A stretch of 39,371 bases of DNA from an uncultured Actinomycetes bacterium (GTDB lineage: Bacteria > Actinomycetota > Actinomycetes > S36-B12 > UBA5976). Made by a program: the position numbers and the translations under genes. Location: contig CAITJH010000005.1 of NCBI GenBank assembly GCA_903892635.1, positions 1 through 39,371 of the forward strand, written 5' to 3'. Positions 19,956 to 28,823 of this stretch are shown piece after piece (the stretch's first letter is position 1; each line of letters starts with the position of its first letter). The notes beneath the pieces are model-generated. The model was given only the letters and a program-made list of their open reading frames with translations. It was not told the DNA's origin and did not search any database.

Positions 19956-19975
19956 GTGGATCAAAGTGGATTAAA
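19956..19975 (+). promoter_or_regulatory. Second GTGGA box pair, opposite orientation
   Basis: GTGGATCAAA GTGGATTAAA, exact 10-nt spacing, + strand. Confidence 0.45.
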
Positions 19976-20100
19976 TCTTCGAGAACTGCGGATTTTTGGT
20001 TCGATATCCCATCAATCAGGGATTCTGAACGAGTCAAAACTCGTCAAATTGTGCAGAAAATGTCCTTTTTCAAGGAATTCGGCTCATCAGGCCGATTTAA

Positions 20101-20120
20101 GTGGAGCGCGGTGGAGCACA
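20101..20120 (+). promoter_or_regulatory. Third GTGGAG box pair, opposite orientation
   Basis: GTGGAGCGCG GTGGAGCACA, exact 10-nt spacing, directly abutting the stop codon of the 20121-20933 gene. Confidence 0.45.
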
Positions 20121-20933
20121 TTAATTCTGGGTCAGTAATCCATCCGGCGCACCGCACAACAGATTGTGGTCGTGCGTCGATCCAGACTTCTTAGCGACGA
20201 ACTGCACCATAGCTGGCACGCGATCGCCAAACGCCACCTGCGTACAGGCGATTTTTGCTGACGCTACTCCATCGGCAACTGAATTGAACGTGCCAATCGG
20301 TAACCACACTGGAACGCCAACAACTGCATTCAACGAAATTTCGAACCAGTGTGTCGGCGCTGAATAAATGCCTACTGGATGACCCGCTTGAGTAAGTACT
20401 GACATGGCCTCGTTGATCACTTGCATAGATCGATTAGGTGTCGACCACGTGTTTGACGTTTCAATGTCCAGCCATACAGGAGTGTCGGTTGACACACCTG
20501 CTTTGGCGAGGCGTTGAAGCGTATCTTTCCCAATTCGCTTGCCGTACTTTGTCGCAGACCCAGTGCCTAGATCTGCGACATTGATATAGATCCCAGATCC
20601 ATCATGCGTCAGCGCCCATTTCCATTGGCTTCCAAAGCATGGGTTGCTGGTGAATGGCTTTCCGTCGTTGAGTCCAACAATGGCAAATCCCACTTGCGTG
20701 GTCGGCAACCACTGTGAGCATTGTGGAAACGATATGTCATAACCACTGTTATCCAGCGTTCGAGTCCATGGCGCAATAGGTGGCTGTTCTGCAGTGGCGT
20801 ATGGCCGCCCATCATTTGTCGTAATCGCAATTGGTGCAGGATTCGCCCAATGAATGAACCCGAAGTAGCCACCAATACCAGCAACAACAACGACAAGGAA
20901 TGTTGCGGAATGTTTAATAATCGAACGGATCAA
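20121..20933 (-). CDS. Secreted/membrane-anchored GH25-like (DUF1906-type) protein
   Basis: N-terminal signal anchor (ATFLVVVVAGIGGYFGFIHWA); YDISFPQCS..., VWLDIETSNTW, GIYSAPTHWFEI resemble a lysozyme-like TIM barrel. Confidence 0.65.
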   Translation of the reverse strand: MIRSIIKHSATFLVVVVAGIGGYFGFIHWANPAPIAITTNDGRPYATAEQPPIAPWTRTLDNSGYDISFPQCSQWLPTTQVGFAIVGLNDGKPFTSNPCFGSQWKWALTHDGSGIYINVADLGTGSATKYGKRIGKDTLQRLAKAGVSTDTPVWLDIETSNTWSTPNRSMQVINEAMSVLTQAGHPVGIYSAPTHWFEISLNAVVGVPVWLPIGTFNSVADGVASAKIACTQVAFGDRVPAMVQFVAKKSGSTHDHNLLCGAPDGLLTQN

Positions 20934-20938
20934 GAGCG

Positions 20939-21460
20939 TTATACCAGCGGGCCGTCAACAGCCTGAGGGAAATAATTCTGACCAATACCCGAAGCCCGTG
21001 TTGGAATCATCACGGAACGAGCCCACGACATAACTTCAACCCCATCTTGGTTCAAGCCGCGAGTGCGCATTGACAATATTCCGAAGTCAGGTCGTGATGA
21101 AGAGTGCCGAATATCCGTGACAATACTTTCTGCATACAACGTGTCTCCGATGTACACCGGCGATGTGAGTTTGATGTCAGTCCAGCCAAGATTTGCTACG
21201 GCATGTTGGCTCATATCAATCACGGACAAGCCCAAAATAATCGCCACTGTTAGTCCGGAATTCACGATGATTCGACCATCAGTAATTGGATTTTGTTTCG
21301 CGTAATGTTCATTGAAGTGATTTTGATTCGTGTTGCTTGTCAACAAAGTGAACCATGTTGAGTCAGCTTCGCTAATCGTGCGACCCATTGGGTGTTGATA
21401 GACGTCACCAATAACAAAATCTTCAACAAAGCGACCAAGATCGGCCTTATGGATAGTCAT
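20939..21460 (-). CDS. MaoC family hot-dog dehydratase
   Basis: GRTISEADSTWFTLLTSNTNQNHFNEHYAKQ, DIKLTSPVYIGDTLYAESIVTDIR. Confidence 0.85.
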   Translation of the reverse strand: MTIHKADLGRFVEDFVIGDVYQHPMGRTISEADSTWFTLLTSNTNQNHFNEHYAKQNPITDGRIIVNSGLTVAIILGLSVIDMSQHAVANLGWTDIKLTSPVYIGDTLYAESIVTDIRHSSSRPDFGILSMRTRGLNQDGVEVMSWARSVMIPTRASGIGQNYFPQAVDGPLV

Positions 21461-21477
21461 TGACGTGAATTACCGCT

Positions 21478-21852
21478 CTACATGCCGTCGTTACGACGGT
21501 CCCAGCGTTCTTCGAGCCCTTGCATAAAATTTGTGCGCTTCTGCTTTTTAGCTTTTGGCTTGTTGACTGCAGCTCGCTGTTCGCTGCGGTGGGCAAATGC
21601 TGAGGCAGCTACGGCAATTCCAGCAACAATGACGACAAATCCAACAATTCCAATGGCAGGTTGACTGACCATGACACCTGCAAGTAACCCAACAACACCA
21701 ACGACGATTGCAACTATGGCAAGCCAGACATTCTTTGGCGCTGGTGCCCGAAAGTTCTTTTGCGCAAAAGTTGAAGCAAAGCGAGGATCCTCAGAGGCGA
21801 GCGCACGCTCCATTTGCTCTAGCATTTTTTGTTCATGCTCGGACAACGGCAT
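21478..21852 (-). CDS. DUF3040 domain-containing membrane protein
   Basis: MPLSEHEQKMLEQMERALASEDPRFASTF is the DUF3040 signature, followed by two TM segments. Start at 21852 after AGAGGTG rather than the listed 21879. Confidence 0.9.
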   Translation of the reverse strand: MPLSEHEQKMLEQMERALASEDPRFASTFAQKNFRAPAPKNVWLAIVAIVVGVVGLLAGVMVSQPAIGIVGFVVIVAGIAVAASAFAHRSEQRAAVNKPKAKKQKRTNFMQGLEERWDRRNDGM

Positions 21853-21957
21853 TGCTTCACCTCTTTTCGTGATGGCCACAGCAGTGGCTCTATTCCTAGA
21901 ATACGACCCTTTCGCAATGTTGGAAAGGCAGAAACCTCTGTATCCATCAGGATTTGG

Positions 21958-23196
21958 TTAAGTTTCGGTGTACTTATCGCTTTCTGGACGTACCAAGCGA
22001 GCTGGGCGAACTTTGGCTCCCCCAAACTTTTGTGCCACTTGATCCATTACTTGCTCAGTTTCGCGCCAACCTGATTCTCTGGCTGAAAGTGGCATTTGAA
22101 TGTCCCCACTATCTGAGAGCCCATCAACCTTGACCCCGACCAGCCGTACTCTGGCTCGTTGGAGGTGCAGTGCTTCGTAAAGACCGCGTGCAACTGCATA
22201 GATTTCGTGGCTCACATCCGTAGCCGAACCCAGTGACTTGCTTCGTGTGATCGTCGAGAAGTCGGCAAACCGGACTTTAATCGACACTGTGCGCCCCGTG
22301 AACGAACCTGCGCGAAGACGCCTTGCCACTTTGTCACTCAAATCAAGAATCTGCGAGAGCACAAACTCTTGATCATCGACGTCGTGATCAAACGTACGCT
22401 CGTTACTGATGCTCTTTTCAACCTGTTGCGGTGTTACTCGACGCGGATCTCTTCCCCATGACAACTCATAAAGATGCTCAGCTTGTCCTTGACCAAGAAC
22501 TCTCGTCAGGGTTGAAAGAGGCGTTGTCGCAATGTCGCCGACGCTTCGAAGTCCAAGTCGTGAAAGTTGCTCCGCAGTTTTTTCGCCAACTCCCCACAAT
22601 GCATTGATCGGTAATGGATGCAAAAATTCAATAACTTTGTCGCTGGGTACCACATGAAGCCCATTGGGCTTTGCGACGTTTGTTGCCAGTTTGGCAACAA
22701 ACATTGTTGGAGCGATTCCTACTGAACAAGTAATGCGCTGTTCATCAAATACTCGTTGGCGTAGTAACTGTCCGATGTCGCGCGGTCGTCCCATGAGTTT
22801 GATCGCACTGGCAACATCAAGAAATGCTTCGTCAATTGATAGCGGTTGAACAAATGGCGTGATGGATTCGAATATTTCCATTACTTCTGCTGATACTGCA
22901 CTGTATTTGGAATGATCAGGTTCAATCACAACTGCATGTGGAGTAAGTCGCATCGCTCGCGACATAGGCATTGCTGAATGCACACCTGCCGCACGTGCCT
23001 CATAGGAAGCTGACGAGACAACTCCTCGTCCACCCAAGCCGCCAATGATGACTTGCTTGCCATGCAGTTCAGGACGATCTCGAATTTCAACAGCCGCAAA
23101 GAAAGCATCCATGTCGACATGCAGAATTGTGCAGCCAGTGTCGTCTGCATTGGGGTCGTTAATCGCAGAACCACGATTAAGTTGCGATTTACTCAT
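21958..23196 (-). CDS. dinB: Y-family DNA polymerase IV (DinB), catalytic residues intact
   Basis: ILHVDMDAFFAAVEIRD, SYEARAAGVHSAMPM, PLSIDEAFLDV, CSVGIAPTMFVAKLATNVAKPNG; late QMPLS at the clamp-motif position. Confidence 0.95.
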   Translation of the reverse strand: MSKSQLNRGSAINDPNADDTGCTILHVDMDAFFAAVEIRDRPELHGKQVIIGGLGGRGVVSSASYEARAAGVHSAMPMSRAMRLTPHAVVIEPDHSKYSAVSAEVMEIFESITPFVQPLSIDEAFLDVASAIKLMGRPRDIGQLLRQRVFDEQRITCSVGIAPTMFVAKLATNVAKPNGLHVVPSDKVIEFLHPLPINALWGVGEKTAEQLSRLGLRSVGDIATTPLSTLTRVLGQGQAEHLYELSWGRDPRRVTPQQVEKSISNERTFDHDVDDQEFVLSQILDLSDKVARRLRAGSFTGRTVSIKVRFADFSTITRSKSLGSATDVSHEIYAVARGLYEALHLQRARVRLVGVKVDGLSDSGDIQMPLSARESGWRETEQVMDQVAQKFGGAKVRPARLVRPESDKYTET

Positions 23197-26100
23197 GCGC
23201 CCACCGACGGCACGACTGGGCGAACATCAGCAAACGGCGACTGACGAAAACCACTGGCATGCTCCCACACTTGAGTTGGCGATGGCTTTTCAGCATCGCC
23301 TTCACTGTCATCGTATGGCCGCCGCGCAAGGAATTCATGGACCGCAGGAACTCCTCCGGTTTTCCACACTTGATACACCGAGCCAAGTTCCCAGCATCCT
23401 TCGGCTAAAACCGAAACTCCACGTGGCCCAGTACGACGAACGGTTCCTTGGATTAATAGCAGCCATGAATGAAAAAGTGTCGATGCATACTGATCTTGTG
23501 CTTCGCTAAAGAATGCTGCATCAAGCGGACCCGTGGAATCATCGAGCGTTACAAAAGCTACTCGATTGCCAGAACGAATTGGTGGAGTCTGGGTTGCCAC
23601 TTTCACACCGGCGACAAGAACCCGACCGTGCGAACGCACATCGAGCAAATTGCGCGCTGGTACCGCGTTCAATTCACGCAACATTGGACCGTAAAAACTA
23701 ATCACATGCGCGCTGACATCAAGTCCAAGTATCTCGATTTCATGCTTGACTTGATCGGCTAGTGACATAGGACGTAACCCAGTAGTACTGGGTACCCAAT
23801 CCACATAATCAGCACCAAGCGAAATTTGTTGCGTTGATATTGAGCGCCGATTTGTGGGTAGCTGTGTAGTTAAGTCGGCAAGATGCAATAACAAATCACG
23901 ACGTGACACCACATGACCGTGAAGCCCATCAAAAGCACCTGCAAGAATCAAACGTTCAATAATTGGTTGTGACACTCGAGCGCGTTGTACAAAATCGGCA
24001 AGCGATCGATACGGCTGGTGCGTAATGATTGAACTAACTTCAAGCTCACTAATTCCTTTCACTTCAGTAAGCGAAATTCGAATTCCGCGCTTATCGTCGT
24101 GTTCGCCAAGTCGCTCCACTACATATGTTGCTTTGGAAAGATTGATATCGAGACCCAAAATTGCAATACCAAATCCACGTGCATCATCAAGAATCAGTCG
24201 CTTGGGATACATGCCTGGGTCATGCGTCAAAACACCCGCAAGAAAGGCTGCGGGGTGATGCGCCTTAAACCATGCTGACTGATACGTGGGTAATGCGAAT
24301 GCAGCCCCGTGTGCTTTGCAAAATCCAAACGAAGCAAAAGCTCGCAAGACATCCCAAACTTCTTCGATAACGGTCAGTTCGTAGCCATAAGTACGACACT
24401 CGCGATAAAACCACTCGCGAATATCATCAAGAAACTCAATGTTGCCCAGTCGTCGTCGTACTAGGTCGGCATACTCCAGCGAACATCGAGTCATAATCGA
24501 AATAATGCGCATAACTTGCTCGTGAAATACAACTACCCCACAAGTTTCTTCGAGCACATCACGTAAATCCTCGTGAATGTAATCGGCCATCGCCCACCCT
24601 TGTCGCGCGCGCAAAAATGGCGAAATCATGTCGCTCTTTACTGGGCCAGGACGAAATAGCGAAATGTCGATTATCAAATCGCCAAAATGATCAGGAGCAA
24701 ATTTTCCAATTAACTCACGCTGTCCAGGTGACTCAATTTGAAAGCAGCCCAACGTACGAGTTGAGCGAATCAAATCAAATGTTGCTTCATCGTCACGTGG
24801 AACACGCTCCAAATCAATCACACCAGAGTCATCGACTCCATGAGCTCGCGGACCTTCAACTCGAGCGACTTCGGTAATTGCGTATGCCAATGCTGACTGC
24901 ATTCGCACACCCAACACATCAAGTTTGAGCAGTCCCATATGCTCAACATCATCTTTATCAAACTGCGTCATTGAATAACCCTGAGCACTTGGCTGGACAG
25001 GCGTACGCGATAACAATGTGCGATCCGACAAAATCACACCGCATGGATGCATCGCCATATGGCGCGGTAGACCGTCGAGACCTTCCACAAGATCAAGGAA
25101 CTGATCAAGATCACCACGCTGTGCCAATTTAGCTAGCCCGCTGCGCCGTAATTCTGGTAACTCAGCAAGAGCCGATCGCACATGCTTGGCACGAATGTGT
25201 GGAAAAGATTTAGCAATCGTATGGATCTCACCCGGCGGCATTCCTAACGCCGCACCGACATCACGAATCGCATTGCGCACGCGATATGTTTCGCGCATCG
25301 ACACACATGCAGTGCGCTCATCGCCAAAGCGTTGAAAGATTGCGTCGTACACCTCGAGCCTTCGCGCTGATTCCACATCAACGTCTATATCTGGCAAACC
25401 TGGTCGTAGCGTTGATACAAACCGCTCCATCAGTAAGTTGTGAGCAATCGGATCAACACTTGAAATTCCCACAACATGATTGATGAAACTTCCGGCACCT
25501 GAACCGCGGGCAGCAATGCGAATTCCCATACGTTTTACCATCGCTACAACTTCAGCAACAGTTAGTACATATCCTGCAAGACCCATGTGCGTCACAACAT
25601 CTAGCTCGGATTCCAAACGCTCGTGGGCAGCAATTCGATTATGTGGTTCGCGGATTACATACTCAGCAAGACCGTGGTCACACATCTGGCGCAAAATCAC
25701 ATTGGCACTACGAGTCTCTTTAGGCAACACCATCGACAACTCAGGAACAAATATTTCGCCTAATCCAAGATCACCTGTTGGATCAATCACGCTACGTTGC
25801 GCCAAATCATATGTTTGCCGCAGCAAAGCTTGACCAATATCTCGTGGATCACCCACCATCGCCGCAATACGGTGCGCTGTGTGATTCATGTACGTACTAT
25901 CTGCAAGAAAAGCTCGGTCAGTCTTATGCATTCGATGTCGTTGGGCTAGTGCAACTTGCAGTCGAGCCGAATCCAAAACATCAGCAACTTTTGCTGCCGC
26001 TGGATCGCGATAACGCACTGCATTTGTTAAAACGGCCGGCATGCGATGTGCGATTGCCCACTGCAACATTCGTGCAGCAAACCGATCCGACAATCCTTCG

Positions 26101-26669
26101 CCTTCGGGATTTTCGCAGTGAGTAACGACCTCTATATACGTCTGTACATCGTGCGCTTGCCATGCTCGCAACTGCTCAAGTGCCCGATCTGGACGACGAT
26201 GAGCAATGTCATGTCCAATGTCAGATCGCGGACCGAGCAGCACTCTTAGCCCATACTCTCCAGCAATACGCATCACTACTGCGCGATCAAGTTCTGGATC
26301 GTCGCTTTTGCTGGCATGAGCTTGAGTAATGACCTTGCACAATCCAGCCCAACTTCGTTTATCGTGTGCAAGCAAAGTGATTCGTGGACGTTCTTGGCGC
26401 ATCCACTTTCCCCCACGAGCAGGAGTCGGAACATAAGGCTGTGGCGTCAGCAGTGAAATGTCAACACCAAGAATTGGTGAGATGTCTGCAGCACGGCATG
26501 CCTGAACAAATGCCACTGCTCCCGCAACTGTGTCGCGATCAGTTAACGCAAGTGCACGTTGTCCTTGCTCACTGGCGCGTGCAACTAAATCATGTGGGCT
26601 ATGCGTTCCGTAACGCATAGACAACGAGGAAGCCACATGTAAATGAGTGAAGTCATCTGGACTAGCCAT
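23193..26669 (-). CDS. dnaE2: Error-prone DNA polymerase III alpha subunit DnaE2
   Basis: PHP N-terminus (FTHLHVASSLSMRYGTHSPHDLV), RGSGAGSFINHVVGIS, GLPDIDVDVESARR, HPCGVILSDR, ERTLGCFQIESPGQ-type segments; 1158 aa; tandem with dinB. Confidence 0.94.
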   Translation of the reverse strand: MASPDDFTHLHVASSLSMRYGTHSPHDLVARASEQGQRALALTDRDTVAGAVAFVQACRAADISPILGVDISLLTPQPYVPTPARGGKWMRQERPRITLLAHDKRSWAGLCKVITQAHASKSDDPELDRAVVMRIAGEYGLRVLLGPRSDIGHDIAHRRPDRALEQLRAWQAHDVQTYIEVVTHCENPEGEGLSDRFAARMLQWAIAHRMPAVLTNAVRYRDPAAAKVADVLDSARLQVALAQRHRMHKTDRAFLADSTYMNHTAHRIAAMVGDPRDIGQALLRQTYDLAQRSVIDPTGDLGLGEIFVPELSMVLPKETRSANVILRQMCDHGLAEYVIREPHNRIAAHERLESELDVVTHMGLAGYVLTVAEVVAMVKRMGIRIAARGSGAGSFINHVVGISSVDPIAHNLLMERFVSTLRPGLPDIDVDVESARRLEVYDAIFQRFGDERTACVSMRETYRVRNAIRDVGAALGMPPGEIHTIAKSFPHIRAKHVRSALAELPELRRSGLAKLAQRGDLDQFLDLVEGLDGLPRHMAMHPCGVILSDRTLLSRTPVQPSAQGYSMTQFDKDDVEHMGLLKLDVLGVRMQSALAYAITEVARVEGPRAHGVDDSGVIDLERVPRDDEATFDLIRSTRTLGCFQIESPGQRELIGKFAPDHFGDLIIDISLFRPGPVKSDMISPFLRARQGWAMADYIHEDLRDVLEETCGVVVFHEQVMRIISIMTRCSLEYADLVRRRLGNIEFLDDIREWFYRECRTYGYELTVIEEVWDVLRAFASFGFCKAHGAAFALPTYQSAWFKAHHPAAFLAGVLTHDPGMYPKRLILDDARGFGIAILGLDINLSKATYVVERLGEHDDKRGIRISLTEVKGISELEVSSIITHQPYRSLADFVQRARVSQPIIERLILAGAFDGLHGHVVSRRDLLLHLADLTTQLPTNRRSISTQQISLGADYVDWVPSTTGLRPMSLADQVKHEIEILGLDVSAHVISFYGPMLRELNAVPARNLLDVRSHGRVLVAGVKVATQTPPIRSGNRVAFVTLDDSTGPLDAAFFSEAQDQYASTLFHSWLLLIQGTVRRTGPRGVSVLAEGCWELGSVYQVWKTGGVPAVHEFLARRPYDDSEGDAEKPSPTQVWEHASGFRQSPFADVRPVVPSVGA

Positions 26670-27151
26670 TACGCACGAGGCTTGAAAAGCAGAACATTAT
26701 TAGGAACTGAACGCTGCACTTGAGTAACAGCAGCCACATTGGCTGGTAACACTAGTTGGCGCGAGACCCCAAGACGATCAGCGACAAGGTCAATGAACTC
26801 ATGCGCATCACGCACAAGATCATCCGCTTCGCGCGGCATAACCGCCCCTCCAAGTCCAGCTTCGGCCGCCGCACGCTTGCCTGCACCGGCAGCAAAGTAA
26901 GCAGCCCACTCAGCAAACTCAGGAACATGCGCTGCCAACAAATTCCACACACTTGTCGGGCGTCGTTTATTCGGCCGCGCATACGCAGCAAGTAATGCAG
27001 CCGCTGCTCTAATTGCCGCTAAGTGCGCAGCAACATATTTCTCACCAGCTCGTTCGGCAACAATTGCGTTATCTAAACTGCGCAATGCGCCCGACAATAA
27101 ATCGATGCTTGCAATAGTTACTGCGTTGTCATGTGTTGTTTGTGCACTCAT
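26669..27151 (-). CDS. SAV_6107-type HEPN domain protein
   Basis: Helical protein with AERAGEKYVAAHLAAIRAAAALLAAYARPNKRRPTSVWNLLAAHVPEFAEWAAYFAAGAGKRAAAEAG, as encoded next to dnaE2 in actinobacteria; 1-nt overlap with dnaE2. Confidence 0.8.
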   Translation of the reverse strand: MSAQTTHDNAVTIASIDLLSGALRSLDNAIVAERAGEKYVAAHLAAIRAAAALLAAYARPNKRRPTSVWNLLAAHVPEFAEWAAYFAAGAGKRAAAEAGLGGAVMPREADDLVRDAHEFIDLVADRLGVSRQLVLPANVAAVTQVQRSVPNNVLLFKPRA

Positions 27152-27161
27152 TCGTGATCAC

Positions 27162-27467
27162 CTAGTCCATTACTCGTTGCATGTACCAACGCTCGTTTGA
27201 GTAAGCAAGGTCGTAGACACCTATGTGAGGTCGATCAACATACGCATGATCTGCCTGCGCTGTTTCACGGTGCGCCTCAATGCGCCACACGTTCACATCG
27301 TGACTGCCAGCACGCCACCATGCCGCAGACTCGCTCCAGCTCAACAGAACTGTGCGCACCACATAACGGCGTTCGCGCCATGTGAACCGAAGTGGCGCAC
27401 CTAGCCCATCCATGGCAGTCATCACGACGGCACGGCTGAGGCGTACCCGTTGTGATTGCTGACCCAT
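27162..27467 (-). CDS. DUF6504-like protein of the SOS operon
   Basis: PLRFTWRERRYVVRTVLLSWSESAAWWRAG...VWRIEAHR...GVYDLAYSNERWYMQRVMD. Listed ORF starts at 27512, but this would translate through the LexA box; ATG at 27467 follows AAAGGG. Confidence 0.75.
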   Translation of the reverse strand: MGQQSQRVRLSRAVVMTAMDGLGAPLRFTWRERRYVVRTVLLSWSESAAWWRAGSHDVNVWRIEAHRETAQADHAYVDRPHIGVYDLAYSNERWYMQRVMD

Positions 27468-27477
27468 TGCTACCCTT

Positions 27478-27493
27478 TCGAACATTTGTTCGA
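27478..27493. promoter_or_regulatory. LexA (SOS) box
   Basis: Perfect palindrome TCGAACATTTGTTCGA, matching the Gram-positive/actinobacterial form TCGAACnnnnGTTCGA. Confidence 0.93.
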
Positions 27494-27495
27494 AT

Positions 27496-27523
27496 AGCAT
27501 ACGTCTAGCCACCGACAGGTCAA
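27496..27523 (-). promoter_or_regulatory. Putative SOS operon promoter
   Basis: Minus strand TTGACC (27523-27518), 16-nt spacer, TATGCT (27501-27496), LexA box begins 2 nt downstream. Confidence 0.65.
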
Positions 27524-27531
27524 GCCCTATT

Positions 27532-27552
27532 GGAAAACTGCCTCAAAGAGGC
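27532..27552 (-). terminator. Weak Rho-independent-type terminator for the HDAC-like gene
   Basis: Minus strand GCCTC-TTT-GAGGC followed by AGTTTTCC. Confidence 0.4.
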
Positions 27553-27588
27553 CGATAAATAAAGAAAACGACAGTTGCCAAGCAGGAC

Positions 27589-28689
27589 TTATAGCCCTGT
27601 CAAAGCCACGACCTGATCGATAACTTCTCGCTGGTGAGCCTTGATCGCCTGATCTGGCAACTCGTTGTAGCCACCACCAAACACGTCCTCGATAGCGGTC
27701 TTCACACCCGACATCGTTTCAAGAACGGCCAATCCACAGTAAGGAACATACGTCGGCGAATATCCACCTTCGTGCGTCATCATGAGCTTGCCGTCACACA
27801 CTTCATCAGCGACATCGAGCAGCATTGCCGTCATTTGGCTGTATCCACTCGCTGTCACCATCATGCGACCAAGTGGATCTGCAGCACTAGCATCAAAACC
27901 AGACGGCACAACAATCACATCAGGATTGAAGCGACGAACCGCTGGCAACACAATGCGCTGCATGACTTCGAAGTACGCGCCATTTCCACAACCTGCAGGC
28001 AACGGAATATTGATCGCGCTGCCTTCTGCGTCACCAACACCACGTGCAGTCATCGGACCGCTCATGTACGGAAACAAATTATCTTGATGAATAGAAATTT
28101 TGAGTACGTTAGGGTCCGCATCAAAAATTTCTTGAGTTCCGTTGCCATGATGAACATCCCAGTCCACAACTGCTACCCGCTCTACGCCCAGATGTGCTCG
28201 AACATGTTGAATTGCTACGGCCGCATTTCCAAAAATACAAAAGCCCATGCCTTGTGATGGTCGGGCATGATGTCCTGGTGGACGCACGAGTGCATATGCA
28301 TTGTTAACAGTTCCTTCTACAACTGCACGCAACGCCTGTATCGCTCCACCTGCAGCAAGAAGTGCGATGTCGTAGCCACCATTGCCAAATGGTGACTCAC
28401 CATCACCAGCATCGCCACCCTTATCGAGTTGGCTTTCTCGCTGGATTCGCTCAATATGCTCTGGAGTGTGCACTCGCAAAATATCTTCAACCGTTGCCGG
28501 CACTGCATCGATCCGAACAAGATGTTTCGTCAAACCTGAGACTTCGACGAGCGAATTGAACCGCACCTTGCTCTCGGCACTTTCGAAATGTTGATACGGT
28601 TGCACCGTTGTGCTTGGCACCAGAAAGCCTGCGTAATTACTGGTGTTATGCCAGCCATAAAGTTCATTCCACACATACCCAGTGGTCAT
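27589..28689 (-). CDS. Class II histone deacetylase / acetylpolyamine amidohydrolase-like protein
   Basis: LVRPPGHHARPSQGMGFCIFGNAAVA, VVDWDVHHGNGTQEIF, VPSGFDASAADPLG (Zn ligands intact). Start at MTTGYVWNELYGWHNT (28689, GGAG SD) rather than the listed 28746. Confidence 0.92.
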   Translation of the reverse strand: MTTGYVWNELYGWHNTSNYAGFLVPSTTVQPYQHFESAESKVRFNSLVEVSGLTKHLVRIDAVPATVEDILRVHTPEHIERIQRESQLDKGGDAGDGESPFGNGGYDIALLAAGGAIQALRAVVEGTVNNAYALVRPPGHHARPSQGMGFCIFGNAAVAIQHVRAHLGVERVAVVDWDVHHGNGTQEIFDADPNVLKISIHQDNLFPYMSGPMTARGVGDAEGSAINIPLPAGCGNGAYFEVMQRIVLPAVRRFNPDVIVVPSGFDASAADPLGRMMVTASGYSQMTAMLLDVADEVCDGKLMMTHEGGYSPTYVPYCGLAVLETMSGVKTAIEDVFGGGYNELPDQAIKAHQREVIDQVVALTGL

Positions 28690-28823
28690 CGCAATTTCTC
28701 CTGATGTGATAGCCGTATCTCTCTTGACACTAGTGCGCACAAACAAGAATTATCCGTAAATTGTTGCGCTGTTTTATCTCAAACAGCATAGAGTCGTAGG
28801 CGAAACAAATTTGTGAGGTGGGA

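Noticed and set aside
20029-20044. ACGAGT-CAAA-ACTCGT hairpin as terminator of the GH25-like gene
   Set aside because: Only 6-bp arms and no T-tract on the minus strand; not convincing.
21890-21957. Possible promoter/hairpin (GCCAC-AGCA-GTGGC) upstream of DUF3040
   Set aside because: Short stem and weak -35/-10 matches; insufficient support.
27634-28257. 207-aa plus-strand ORF
   Set aside because: Antisense to the HDAC-like gene; His/Cys/Arg-rich composition typical of shadow frames.
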